A DNA stretch of 20,358 bases from an uncultured Clostridia bacterium (GTDB lineage: Bacteria; Bacillota; Clostridia; Oscillospirales; Acutalibacteraceae). The stretch is taken from assembly GCA_946410005.1 (NCBI GenBank), contig CAMJYS010000004.1, positions 1-20,358 on the forward strand, in the 5' to 3' direction. The notes beneath the pieces were generated by a model, which did not search any database, was not told the origin of the DNA, and worked only from the letters and a program-made list of their open reading frames with translations. Position 1 is the stretch's first letter; each line of letters begins with the position of its first letter. Of this stretch, positions 7,100-15,951 are shown piece by piece. Position numbers and translations under genes: made by a program.

Positions 7100-10000
7100 A
7101 TGAGCAATATACCAAAGCTAGATAATAGAGATTCCGAAAAATTGCTTGACGAAGTAAAAAAATTAGCAAAACAATATACGCCCGAATGGAATTTTGATAA
7201 AACAAGTTCAGATTTTGGTGTTACGTTTGCAAGAGTATTTTCGTCTATGATGGAAAATACAATAAGTAGATATAACAAAACGTCGTATAATCATTATCTT
7301 ACGTTTTTAAATATGCTTGGAACGAAATTAAAACCATCGTCAGCATCAAACGGAATGATAATTGTTAATGCTACTAAAGACACAGAAGGTGCGTATATAG
7401 ATAAAGGTACGCCGGTTTTTGCTGATGCAGATACAGAATCCGGAATGGTTTTGTACGAAACAGTCGATGCACTTTCAGCAATAGATACGAGTATTAAGAG
7501 TATATATTTTACAGAGCCAAAAGGCGATTTTATCGGTCGAGCTTTTAATAATATCGAAGAAGAAAATATACCAATCGGCCCGTTTAGAATTTTTGATAAT
7601 GTTTTTTTCGAAAATTTGCAGTGCCACGAATTGTATTTTTGCGACGAAACTATTTTTGATATGTCGAAATCAGATATAACTTTTTCGTTTTTCAATAATC
7701 TTTCTGCGAAAGGACAAAAACTTTTGCCGAAAATATTTTCTGATAAAGAAAACGTCAGCTGGCAATATTATGACGGCAAAAATTGGACTAACGTTGATTC
7801 TTTCGAAGAAACAGAAAACGGCGTAAGAATAAAGTTCGATGCAAAAACTCAACAAACTATGATAATGGGAGTAACGTCGAGGTTTATTCGTTGTAAATTC
7901 AAAAAAATTTTACAAGACGGAATATCAGTTACAAGCATATCTTATCAGAGTGATTCGGAATTTATCGAGCCACAAGGGTATTTTTCTGGCGATACAGAAC
8001 TTTCAAAAAACGATTTTTTCCCGTTTGGAGAACAATATACGTTTTACGACACATTTTCATTCTTTTGCGACGAAGCGTTTTCTAAAAAAGGTGCAGATAT
8101 AGAACTCAGTGCAGATATTCAGTTTATAAAAGTGAAATTGGATAATAAAGTACCCGGCGTAAAGTATAAATTCATAATGAGCGACATGGATTTTGCTGAT
8201 ATAGAGCCTGATGATATAGAAATCGAACAAGTAAAATGGGAATATTGGAACGGAACAGGTTGGGCAAGTTTAACGAGCGAAAAATCTTGTACTGAGTTTT
8301 TTAAATTAAGTGATAAGAACGAAACTACAAAGACGATGAAATTCAAATGTCCGAAAGATATAGAAAAAATAACCGTGTGCTCTTCAGAAGGCTATTTCAT
8401 TCGAGCAAGAATTTCAAAAATAAAAAATCAGTTTGATTATTACGCAAATTATATTACTCCGTATATTCATAATATAAAGGTTAAATATGAGTACGCAGAC
8501 AGCGAACATAAATTAGAAAAATTGTTAGTAAAGTCAGATTTAAAAGAAAATATGATAGAAATGCCGGATTCGGGACTTGTTAAATTTCTTGAAAAATATA
8601 TTCCCGATTGTCCTGCGATGTATATGTGTTTAACTCGACCGCTTAGTCAAGGAATGCTTAGGATTTTCGTTGATATAGAAGACGGAGTTCATAGATTTAA
8701 TCCGACATTAAAATGGGAATACTACGCTGACGATAATAAAGGCGGCGGAACGTGGAAACATATAGATATAATGGACTCGACGGATGATTTTTCTCATAGT
8801 GAAATGATAACTTTAATCGGAAAAAATGATTTTAAAAAGACAACAGTTTTCGGAGACGAAGGATATTTTGTCCGAATTGTAAATCCCGATATGCGTTATT
8901 GTGATAGCAGTAATATTGCGGGACGACCGGTTATAAAAGATATAAAATTCAACGCAGTAAAAGTAATTCAAAAAGATACTCATGAACCCGAATATTTTTA
9001 TGTTGACCAAGACGAAGAAAATAAAGTTTGTAAATTATCGTATCAGAATGTTTCTGATGTTGAGGTTTGGGTTAATGAATTCGGGAAAATTTCTACCAAT
9101 GAGCAAGAAAAATTTTTAAAAATGAGCAATAAATATGTTATACCGGAATACGATGAGCTGGGCGTTTTGGAAAAACTGTGGATTAAATGGAAATCGGTAC
9201 CGAATTTAATTGCTTACGGAATTAGTGATAGAGTATATGAACTTGATAGCTATAAAGGTGAGGTACTATTCGGTGATGGTAAAAACGGTAAAATACCTCC
9301 GGAACAATATACGGAAAGCATAAAAATAAATTATTCTGTATGTAGTGGAAGCAAAGGTAACGTTGCTGCTCATTCTGTTAAAGATTTTGTAAGCAATATT
9401 GCAAATATAAGTTCTGTGGACAATATTTCTCCGATTATGGGCGGAGTGGATATGGAAACAATAGACAGTGCGGCGAGAAGAACTTTTGGTCAAATTTCAG
9501 GAGGAAATAGGATAGTATCTCTTTCCGATTTTGAAGAATTTATTTGTTTTAATGACAGAAATATTTACAAAGTTAAATGCTTGTCACACGTGAATGAAGA
9601 CAGTAAACCGGAAATAGGTGTTACATCAATAGCTGTTTTGCCACGTGAATTTATGCAAGGCTATGAAAAATTTCAAGGAATAAAAAATAAAATATGGAAT
9701 TTTTTAGATAACAAAGCACCTGCAACTTTATCAAATTCTACAAGAATGAGAATTTTTGAGGTCGAATATGTTGAAATGTGTGTAAGTATAGATGTAGTTA
9801 TCAATGACTTTAATTCGTATCAAGGTGTTTATAATGGGATAGAATCTAAACTTAAAGAATTTTTAAATCCTATTAGCGGAAATTTTTCCGGAAAAGGCTG
9901 GGCAATAGGAGAAATTCCCCGAAAAGAATTTATATATAACTATATAAAGAGTGTTTCAAATATAAAGTGGATAAAAACAATTAATATATTCACTAAATTA

Positions 10001-10105
10001 TTGACACCGAACGGAAAAAAAGAAATAGATTTCGAGGATATTAAATTACGCAAATTTGTTGTTCCGGTTTTCGGAAAACCTGAAATAAATATTTCTGTTA
10101 ATTAA
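7100..10105 (+). CDS. Large baseplate wedge protein, Afp11 / baseplate J-like (TIGR02243-type)
   Basis: The N-terminus (IPKLDNRDSEKLLDEVKKLA, YTPEWNFDKTSSDFGVTFAR) matches the LPxLDxRxxxxLxxEA...PEWxxxxxxDxGxTxxE opening of Afp11-like putative baseplate assembly proteins. Three tandem beta domains follow, each marked by a WxYYxGxxW-type motif with the first Trp at residues 221, 380 and 539, exactly 159 apart, and each followed by an (R/Y)F(I/V)R strand. The C-terminal part (from about 697) holds the J-like core, with LDSYKGEVLFGDGKNGKIPP and GGVDMETIDSAARR. With gp25- and gpI-like proteins it builds the wedge that holds the sheath and triggers contraction. ATG 7100 fits homologue N-termini, although no strong ribosome site is adjacent. 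Length 1001 aa is in range for the family. Confidence 0.88.
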   Translation: MSNIPKLDNRDSEKLLDEVKKLAKQYTPEWNFDKTSSDFGVTFARVFSSMMENTISRYNKTSYNHYLTFLNMLGTKLKPSSASNGMIIVNATKDTEGAYIDKGTPVFADADTESGMVLYETVDALSAIDTSIKSIYFTEPKGDFIGRAFNNIEEENIPIGPFRIFDNVFFENLQCHELYFCDETIFDMSKSDITFSFFNNLSAKGQKLLPKIFSDKENVSWQYYDGKNWTNVDSFEETENGVRIKFDAKTQQTMIMGVTSRFIRCKFKKILQDGISVTSISYQSDSEFIEPQGYFSGDTELSKNDFFPFGEQYTFYDTFSFFCDEAFSKKGADIELSADIQFIKVKLDNKVPGVKYKFIMSDMDFADIEPDDIEIEQVKWEYWNGTGWASLTSEKSCTEFFKLSDKNETTKTMKFKCPKDIEKITVCSSEGYFIRARISKIKNQFDYYANYITPYIHNIKVKYEYADSEHKLEKLLVKSDLKENMIEMPDSGLVKFLEKYIPDCPAMYMCLTRPLSQGMLRIFVDIEDGVHRFNPTLKWEYYADDNKGGGTWKHIDIMDSTDDFSHSEMITLIGKNDFKKTTVFGDEGYFVRIVNPDMRYCDSSNIAGRPVIKDIKFNAVKVIQKDTHEPEYFYVDQDEENKVCKLSYQNVSDVEVWVNEFGKISTNEQEKFLKMSNKYVIPEYDELGVLEKLWIKWKSVPNLIAYGISDRVYELDSYKGEVLFGDGKNGKIPPEQYTESIKINYSVCSGSKGNVAAHSVKDFVSNIANISSVDNISPIMGGVDMETIDSAARRTFGQISGGNRIVSLSDFEEFICFNDRNIYKVKCLSHVNEDSKPEIGVTSIAVLPREFMQGYEKFQGIKNKIWNFLDNKAPATLSNSTRMRIFEVEYVEMCVSIDVVINDFNSYQGVYNGIESKLKEFLNPISGNFSGKGWAIGEIPRKEFIYNYIKSVSNIKWIKTINIFTKLLTPNGKKEIDFEDIKLRKFVVPVFGKPEINISVN

Positions 10106-10124
10106 AATAAAGTAGGTGAATAAA

Positions 10125-12287
10125 TTGATAGAGTTGGAAAATCTAAATGACCGACCGCTTACCGATATACTTGATGAGTATAAAAAGCAAATAATGTATA
10201 TTAACCCTGATTGGACAGATTTCCAAGAAGCAGATCCCGGAATAACGCTTATTGAATTGTTTGCGTGGTTAAAATCGGTACAGCATGAATACTTAAATAG
10301 AAAATTTCCCGGAGTAAAACGTAAATTTTTAAAACTTTTAGATATATCCATGGAAAAGAACAGAGGATCAGAAACATTTTTAAGAGTATCGGGAATATCA
10401 AAAAATATTATTATTCCGAGTAAATCTCCATGGAAAGTCGGTGATATGATATTTGAAAATATACATCATCAAACGCTTATAAATTCAAATATATTAAGTG
10501 TTTGCTTTGAAAATCCGGAAAACAAGTCAGAGGAGGAATATTATAAATTTGACGGAACAAGAAAATATTTTGTATTCGGAAAAGATATAAGCAGAAAAAA
10601 CGATAAAGATATCGAGCGTAGTTTTACGATTAATTTTGATTCTCCTCTACCTGAAAAATCAGATATAAATATTTATTTTTCCATATATTTGAGTAAAGGA
10701 TTAAAAAGAAACCCCGTAATTAATCCCAATGAATTTGATAGTATGGCAAAAGTAAAATGGGAATATTACGGAATCAAAAATGGTAAAAAAGGTTGGCATA
10801 AAGTAAAAGTCATAAGTGATAATACGTATAATTTTTTGTTTTCAGGTGTTGTAAAATTAAATTTCGAAGGCGAGCAAATTTCTCTTAATGGTGAATATAA
10901 AATAAAAGCTACGCTTTTGTATGATGAATATGATTACCCTCCAAGAATAGATAATATTTTAACTAATGTTTTTCCGGCAGTACAAACGGAAACAAAGTGT
11001 GAGAATACTATGGTAAAAAAGTCTGATGTATTATCAAATAGGACATTTAAAATTTATAATAGTATGGCGGTTTACGGTAGAAGTCATGTTTATTATAAAA
11101 AGCATGGCGGATGGGTAAAAACTGATTTACCTACATTTAAATCTGATATGAAGAATGGATATTTGATTGTAGACGTTAATGATATTTGGGGTGAAGTAGA
11201 AGATTTTAAATCCAATGAAGAGATATTTATGGTTGTATCTTTTGATAATAAAATAAAAGATAAACTTTGCTTGGGAAGCGGTACCGGCATGTCACATCAA
11301 ATGTTGGAATTTGATGCTAAAAATATTTTGGATGATGAATTTGAGATAATGATTAGTGAATTCATAGAAGGAGAAGAAGTATTTTATAAGTGGAAAAGTG
11401 TCGAAGATCTGTATTCTTCCGGAAAATATGACCGCCATTATGTGGTAAATAAAGAAAATAACAACATTTTTTTTGGTGATCATATTCATGGTGTAGCTCC
11501 GAGAAAAGGAAATAAAAATATAGTAATTTGTTCACTTAAATATACCTACGGTGATAGGTCAAATATAGGCGGAAATATGATTTCGTCCGGTATGTTAAAA
11601 AATAAAGTTTTGCAAAAAGCAAGGGTGGAACAAATAACCCGAGCTGTAGGCGGACGAGATAATGAAACTTTGGAACATGCAGAAGCTAGGGCGGCGAATC
11701 TTTTCAGTAAACCCGGACGAGCTGTTACAGCAAGTGATTATAAAGAAATAGTTTCAAAAACTCCCGGTCTTATGTTTACAAATGTCAGAATTTTGCCGGG
11801 ATATATGCCCGGAGAAGACACTTCTAAACAAAATTCAATAACTGTGGCTGTTCGATGGAATAGAAAAATCGGGCTTACTCTTCCAAAAAGTTTTGAAAGT
11901 AATATAATGCGGCAAATTGATAAATATAGGCTGATTAATACAAAAGTTAAGGTTGTCAGTCCTGAATATATAGGACTAATAATAACAGGCGAAATAGTAG
12001 TTGATTCGTTTTATCGTGAATCAGATGGATTTATCGAAAAAGAAATAGCATATTTTATTGAAAATATAAATTCAGAACTCGGACAGACACTTCATTTTGG
12101 AGATTTGTTTGGAATGATAGATAAACTAAAATATGTGTATTGTCTTGATAAATTACGCATAACTCCTATTGGAAATAATGTTCAAAAGAATGTTTCAGAA
12201 GACATAATTATTCCGCCTAATGGAGTTTACTATATTGAAAAAATAGATTTCAACTACAAACGTAGCACAGAAATTTATAGAAGTTAG
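10125..12287 (+). CDS. Second baseplate J-like wedge protein
   Basis: I take TTG 10125 as the start (720 aa) because AGTAGGTGA (10111-10119) is spaced correctly for it; the GTG at 10116 lies within that site. The opening (LNDRPLTDILDEYKKQIMYI then PDWTDFQEADPGITLIELFA) is the classic wedge N-terminus, better conserved than in the upstream gene. A single WEYYGxxxGxxGW domain lies near residue 210. The J core includes WKSVEDL, DRHYVV, IFFGDHIHGVAPRKG (about 421-470) and VGGRDNETLEHAEARA (about 506), then VTASDYKEIVSKTPG. It shares this core with the 1001-aa protein, so the two are paralogues that probably form the wedge heterodimer, as gp6-like proteins do. Function inferred from family and neighbours. 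Confidence 0.9.
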   Translation: MIELENLNDRPLTDILDEYKKQIMYINPDWTDFQEADPGITLIELFAWLKSVQHEYLNRKFPGVKRKFLKLLDISMEKNRGSETFLRVSGISKNIIIPSKSPWKVGDMIFENIHHQTLINSNILSVCFENPENKSEEEYYKFDGTRKYFVFGKDISRKNDKDIERSFTINFDSPLPEKSDINIYFSIYLSKGLKRNPVINPNEFDSMAKVKWEYYGIKNGKKGWHKVKVISDNTYNFLFSGVVKLNFEGEQISLNGEYKIKATLLYDEYDYPPRIDNILTNVFPAVQTETKCENTMVKKSDVLSNRTFKIYNSMAVYGRSHVYYKKHGGWVKTDLPTFKSDMKNGYLIVDVNDIWGEVEDFKSNEEIFMVVSFDNKIKDKLCLGSGTGMSHQMLEFDAKNILDDEFEIMISEFIEGEEVFYKWKSVEDLYSSGKYDRHYVVNKENNNIFFGDHIHGVAPRKGNKNIVICSLKYTYGDRSNIGGNMISSGMLKNKVLQKARVEQITRAVGGRDNETLEHAEARAANLFSKPGRAVTASDYKEIVSKTPGLMFTNVRILPGYMPGEDTSKQNSITVAVRWNRKIGLTLPKSFESNIMRQIDKYRLINTKVKVVSPEYIGLIITGEIVVDSFYRESDGFIEKEIAYFIENINSELGQTLHFGDLFGMIDKLKYVYCLDKLRITPIGNNVQKNVSEDIIIPPNGVYYIEKIDFNYKRSTEIYRS

Positions 12288-12301
12288 GAGAGTGATGTAT
12301 T

Positions 12302-13465
12302 ATGGCTTCGGGTGCAATAAGCTTTGTGCTTAATCGTAAATCCGATTGGTTTGACGGAAGTATTACGAAAAATCTGGAATTTAAAGACGAATCGCTAGTT
12401 TTAAATAATAAAAACGGCGAAAACGGAATTTATATTTCAAAAGCCTTCGATAGTATGCAAGACGAAACGGTTTGGCACAGAATGAGATTAAATATCTCAG
12501 CTCCGTCAAGCGCTATATATAGGCTGAAAATTTACGCTAGCGATACTCCTGAAATATCAATAGCACTTCCGGGTAAAAGCGGACTTTCGAGGGTTGATAT
12601 AAACGAGTATATAAATGACCCGAATATAGATATAAATCGTAAGCTCGATGTGTTTGACGATATAGGAGCAACTTATCACGAAAATTCTACGGATATTTTA
12701 ATGTATGAACTTAAAGGAAGATACTTGTGGTTTTGCATGGAATTCATAAATTACGAAGAGAATCAGCTTAGAATAAATTCCATAAAAATAGAGTTACCGC
12801 AAGTTACATTTATGGATTATTTACCGGAATATTATAGAAAAAATAGTGAAAGAAATTCATTTTTAGAGCGATTTATAGGAATATTTCAGTCGATATATGT
12901 AGATTTAGAAGACGAAATAGACTATACGCCAACTCGGTTTGATGTAGATTTAACGAATAAAGATTTTTTAAGCTGGATTTGCGAATGGTTGTCGGTTAAA
13001 GATGCAGCAATATGGGGTGAAAAACGACTAAGAAAACTCGTAAAAGAAGCTATAAAAATATACAAAATGAAAGGTACAAAACGAGCTATTGCTAAAATTG
13101 TACAAGAATATGTGGGAATTGAACCAATTATTGTGGAACAATTTGACGTTAAAAATAATATGTATTATGATATTCAAAAAGATATAGTTGAAAATTTGTT
13201 TGGAGATAATGGCTATATTTTTACGGTTATGATTCCGGAAGCATACGTTAAAGATAACGAAAGTTATGTTGAACTGTTGCGAGTTATAAATGGCGTTAAG
13301 CCTGTGGATTCAATTTGTAACTTGGTAGTACTGAGCGACCAGATTTATTTTGGACATCACTGCTATATGGGAATAAATTCATTTATAACACGGAACGAAG
13401 AGTTGGTTTTAGATAAAACGCAAAAAGATGTTAATAACTTGATTATTTCAAACAAGGGCATGTAA
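12302..13465 (+). CDS. gpI-like phage tail / baseplate protein (TIGR02242-type)
   Basis: Residues 1-165 form a beta-rich domain (SGAISFVLNRKSDWFDG, VWHRMRLNISAP). The helical gpI core starts near residue 168: FMDYLPEYYRKNSERNSFLE, RFIGIFQSIYVDLEDEIDYT, FLSWICEWLSVKD, RLRKLVKEAIKIYKMKGTKR, AIAKIVQEYVGIEPIIVEQF. The LPxYYR, SWxxxWLxV and KGTxxAI steps are diagnostic for this tail protein family. A short beta tail follows. In phages gpI links the J-containing wedge to tail fibres; in eCIS the equivalent is a wedge component. AGGAGAG begins 16 bases before ATG and overlaps the stop of the J-like gene, consistent with translational coupling. Confidence 0.9.
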   Translation: MASGAISFVLNRKSDWFDGSITKNLEFKDESLVLNNKNGENGIYISKAFDSMQDETVWHRMRLNISAPSSAIYRLKIYASDTPEISIALPGKSGLSRVDINEYINDPNIDINRKLDVFDDIGATYHENSTDILMYELKGRYLWFCMEFINYEENQLRINSIKIELPQVTFMDYLPEYYRKNSERNSFLERFIGIFQSIYVDLEDEIDYTPTRFDVDLTNKDFLSWICEWLSVKDAAIWGEKRLRKLVKEAIKIYKMKGTKRAIAKIVQEYVGIEPIIVEQFDVKNNMYYDIQKDIVENLFGDNGYIFTVMIPEAYVKDNESYVELLRVINGVKPVDSICNLVVLSDQIYFGHHCYMGINSFITRNEELVLDKTQKDVNNLIISNKGM

Positions 13466-13504
13466 ATTTATATTTATTATTTATTGATGAAATGAGGGTT
13501 TATT

Positions 13505-15295
13505 GTGAATAACAAACAATATTATTTGAGCGAAAGAAATAACTATTTTTTCGGAAAACTTATGACCGTGCGTGATTTTGAGAGCGAACAGACATATATG
13601 AATTCTAAACGTAGGTTAGGCAACAGAATGTTGAATGGTTCGGGAATAGTTTCAGGTCTTGATGTGATTTTAGTAGATAACAAAACATTTTCTTTGGAGC
13701 CCGGACTAGCACTTGACTACATGGGACGTGAAATAGTTGTTTCAGAACCATATGTAAGAAGACTTAACGTAATTAAAGGGTTCGAAGAAAATAAAGATAA
13801 GGGCGTTTTGTATCTTTGCTTGAAATATAAAGAGGATTTAAAAGAGACAACTTTTTCAGTGGCGAGTTCAGGAAAATCCAACGGAGTAAGCGAAGAATTT
13901 AACAGAGTCAACGAAGGGTATGAATTATTTTTAACTGCACAAAAGCCAAAGGACGAGGAACTTAAGTTAGACTATTTAGTAAATCAAACAATCGAGGTTT
14001 ACAATAAAGACGGAATAAAAATAAGCATTATTAGCGGTAAATATGTAAATCCGGGAAATTGCTTAAAATTAACGATTGTTTTCGAAAAAGAAAATGTCGA
14101 AATGCCGATAAATTATTCTTTCGATATAGAAGGCGAATTTTTTAAAGATATAAACGGAGATAAGAAATTAAAAGTAAGCTATCAAGAAACCGAGATTTCT
14201 ACTTATAAAACAGTAAGGAAAGATTATTTTGTTTACTGTGATGCTTCAACAGACGCTGTCGGGGATATTAGTATAGATAAGCATTCGTTTAAATTAAAAT
14301 CCGGAAAAGATGAATACAAACTTGAAAACGATGTCAAAATCCCGGTATCAATAAAAACAATGCCGATAAGAGATATTATAGTTAACGATTATTATTCACA
14401 AAATTTCTTGGATGTTATCGAAAACGTAGATAATAAATTTATTTACTTAGCTAAATTTCATATTGTTACAAATCAACTTACTTATTTTATCGAAAGTTTC
14501 GAAAAACATCCGTTTAACCAATATCTTTACAGTAATGAACTTATAAGTTTACTTCAAAAATATAGTTCATCGACCGAAAAAGTTCCGGTTATAGAAGAAT
14601 CGAAAAAGAAACCGGAAGAAACTGTTCCGCAAGTTAAAGAAATCGAAAAAACTAAAATGGATAATATCGTTACCGGTGTAGAACGTATAAATTTAGGGTT
14701 CAATCCTAAAGTTGGAAAATCATATTATTCGTACGAATTTGTGCACGGTCTTGGAGAAGGAAATGTAGCGGTTGTTACTGCGATAGACAATAAAGCAAAT
14801 TATTTAACAGACTCAAAAGGACTCTTAGTTTTTGGAGATAAAAGTATATTTTCAAAAGAAGAAATTTCTATTTCGGCTCCAAACGTAAAAGTGGGTGCAG
14901 TTGTAAATTCTGAAAAAGGCACTGTAAGATTAGGCGTAAAACTTCAAGAAAAAACAACCGCTCAGGCTGTAGATATTCGTTGGTGGGCGTTTAGACCGAT
15001 TGAAGTTAAAGAAGAGGAAGAAGACCTTGTAATTGATGAAAATGTAAGAGTCGTGATAACTCCAAATACAATCAGAGTTAAACCGTTAGAACAAGTAAGA
15101 TTAGAAGCGCACATCGATGGTGCGATAAGCCAAGAAGTGAGATGGGGAATGGCAGAACCGAATACAGGAACGATTGATAATAATGGCCTTTATACAGCTC
15201 CGTCAAAAGAAGGCGTTTATGAAGTAAAAGCATATAGCGTTAAATTCGAAAATAAATCTGATTCCGCATATATTGTTGTTAGTTCCGAAAGTTAA
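13505..15295 (+). CDS. Terminal eCIS-locus protein with C-terminal Ig-like domain
   Basis: The first 80 residues (ERNNYFFGKLMTVRDFESEQ, then YMNSKRRLGNRMLNGSGIVS and GLDVILVDN) match a domain I recall from proteins at the end of contractile tail and eCIS loci, of the form RNxYFxGKLLTVxDFExEQxYxxxKRRLLNRxLxGxGVVxGLxV. A linker rich in E, K and P (about 360-385) leads to a beta domain at about 396-500 (YYSYEFVHGLGEGNVAVVTA ... RWWAFRP). The last 80 residues form a bacterial Ig-like domain (VVITPNTIRVKPLEQVRLEA, GTIDNNGLYTAPSKEGVYEV). There is no signal peptide. GTG start with ATGAGGG seven to thirteen bases upstream. An outer baseplate or target-binding role is likely but inferred. It is the last injection-system gene before lemA. 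Confidence 0.78.
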   Translation: MNNKQYYLSERNNYFFGKLMTVRDFESEQTYMNSKRRLGNRMLNGSGIVSGLDVILVDNKTFSLEPGLALDYMGREIVVSEPYVRRLNVIKGFEENKDKGVLYLCLKYKEDLKETTFSVASSGKSNGVSEEFNRVNEGYELFLTAQKPKDEELKLDYLVNQTIEVYNKDGIKISIISGKYVNPGNCLKLTIVFEKENVEMPINYSFDIEGEFFKDINGDKKLKVSYQETEISTYKTVRKDYFVYCDASTDAVGDISIDKHSFKLKSGKDEYKLENDVKIPVSIKTMPIRDIIVNDYYSQNFLDVIENVDNKFIYLAKFHIVTNQLTYFIESFEKHPFNQYLYSNELISLLQKYSSSTEKVPVIEESKKKPEETVPQVKEIEKTKMDNIVTGVERINLGFNPKVGKSYYSYEFVHGLGEGNVAVVTAIDNKANYLTDSKGLLVFGDKSIFSKEEISISAPNVKVGAVVNSEKGTVRLGVKLQEKTTAQAVDIRWWAFRPIEVKEEEEDLVIDENVRVVITPNTIRVKPLEQVRLEAHIDGAISQEVRWGMAEPNTGTIDNNGLYTAPSKEGVYEVKAYSVKFENKSDSAYIVVSSES

Positions 15296-15311
15296 TATTT
15301 TATGATATAAT
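15283..15311 (+). promoter_or_regulatory. Putative sigmaA promoter of lemA (extended -10)
   Basis: TATAAT at 15306-15311 is preceded by TGA, giving an extended -10 (TGATATAAT). A weak -35 (TTCCGA, 15283-15288) lies 17 bases upstream, inside the end of the preceding gene. This separates lemA from the injection operon and predicts transcription starting near 15318, so the leader would be only about 20 bases. Confidence 0.6.
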
Positions 15312-15317
15312 TTTGTT

Positions 15318-15337
15318 GATAAAAGGAGGTTTTTATC
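15318..15337 (+). promoter_or_regulatory. Hairpin presenting the lemA Shine-Dalgarno in its loop
   Basis: GATAAAA (15318-15324) pairs exactly with TTTTATC (15331-15337), leaving GGAGGT in the loop; ATG follows immediately at 15338. The 7-bp AT-rich stem is weak. It may modulate ribosome access or be chance in such AT-rich DNA. Confidence 0.4.
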
Positions 15338-15910
15338 ATGAAAAATTTTTCAGGCAAAAATATTCTTTGGGTAGTATTGGGTTTATTTATAGCAGCAATA
15401 ATCTGGGCAGTGTTAGGATACAACTCGTTGGTAGGACTTAGAGAAACTGTGGATAAACAAACATCAAACATTGAAACTCAACTTCAGAGAAGGGCAGATT
15501 TAATTCCTAATCTTGTAAACACAGTAAAGGGTTACACAAGTCACGAATCCGAAATATTGAATACTCTTTCGGAAGCGAGAAGTAAACTCGCAGGTTCAGG
15601 CAATTTATCAGATAAAATGACAGCAAACTCTGAAATTTCAGATGCAGTAAGTAGACTACTTGTAGTAGTAGAAAATTATCCTGACTTGAAAGCAGATAAA
15701 CAATTCACTGCTTTAATGGATGAACTTTCCGGAACAGAAAATAGAATTACTGTTGCAAGAAATGACTATAACGTTGCAGTACAATCCTATAATCAGAGTA
15801 TAAAACGTTTCCCATCGAACATAATTGCAGGAATGTTTGGATTTGATAGCGCTGAATATTTTGAAGCTTCAGAAGCAAGTAAATCCGTTCCAACCGTAAG
15901 CTTTAGTTAA
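15338..15910 (+). CDS. lemA: LemA family membrane protein
   Basis: A single N-terminal membrane helix (ILWVVLGLFIAAIIWAVLGY, residues 9-28) is followed by the LemA signature: YNSLVGLRETVDKQTSNIET, QLQRRADLIPNLVNTVKGYT, then HESEILNTLSEARSK and a helical bundle with QFTALMDELSGTENRITVAR and ARNDYNVAVQSYNQSIKRFP. The end (IAGMFGFDSAEYFEASEAS) is also typical. At 190 aa it is full length. LemA proteins are anchored with the bulk outside; their biochemical role is poorly defined. The next gene is a TPM-domain protein, a common partner, 41 bp downstream without an obvious terminator, so one operon is likely. Confidence 0.96.
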   Translation: MKNFSGKNILWVVLGLFIAAIIWAVLGYNSLVGLRETVDKQTSNIETQLQRRADLIPNLVNTVKGYTSHESEILNTLSEARSKLAGSGNLSDKMTANSEISDAVSRLLVVVENYPDLKADKQFTALMDELSGTENRITVARNDYNVAVQSYNQSIKRFPSNIIAGMFGFDSAEYFEASEASKSVPTVSFS

Positions 15911-15951
15911 TTTTATTACTAATCTAAAAGATAAAAGGATGTAATGAATTA

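Noticed and set aside
10116..10124. GTG 10116 as the start of the second J-like protein
   Set aside because: The GTG is part of the AGGTGA ribosome site itself; TTG 10125 is correctly spaced and matches homologue N-termini.
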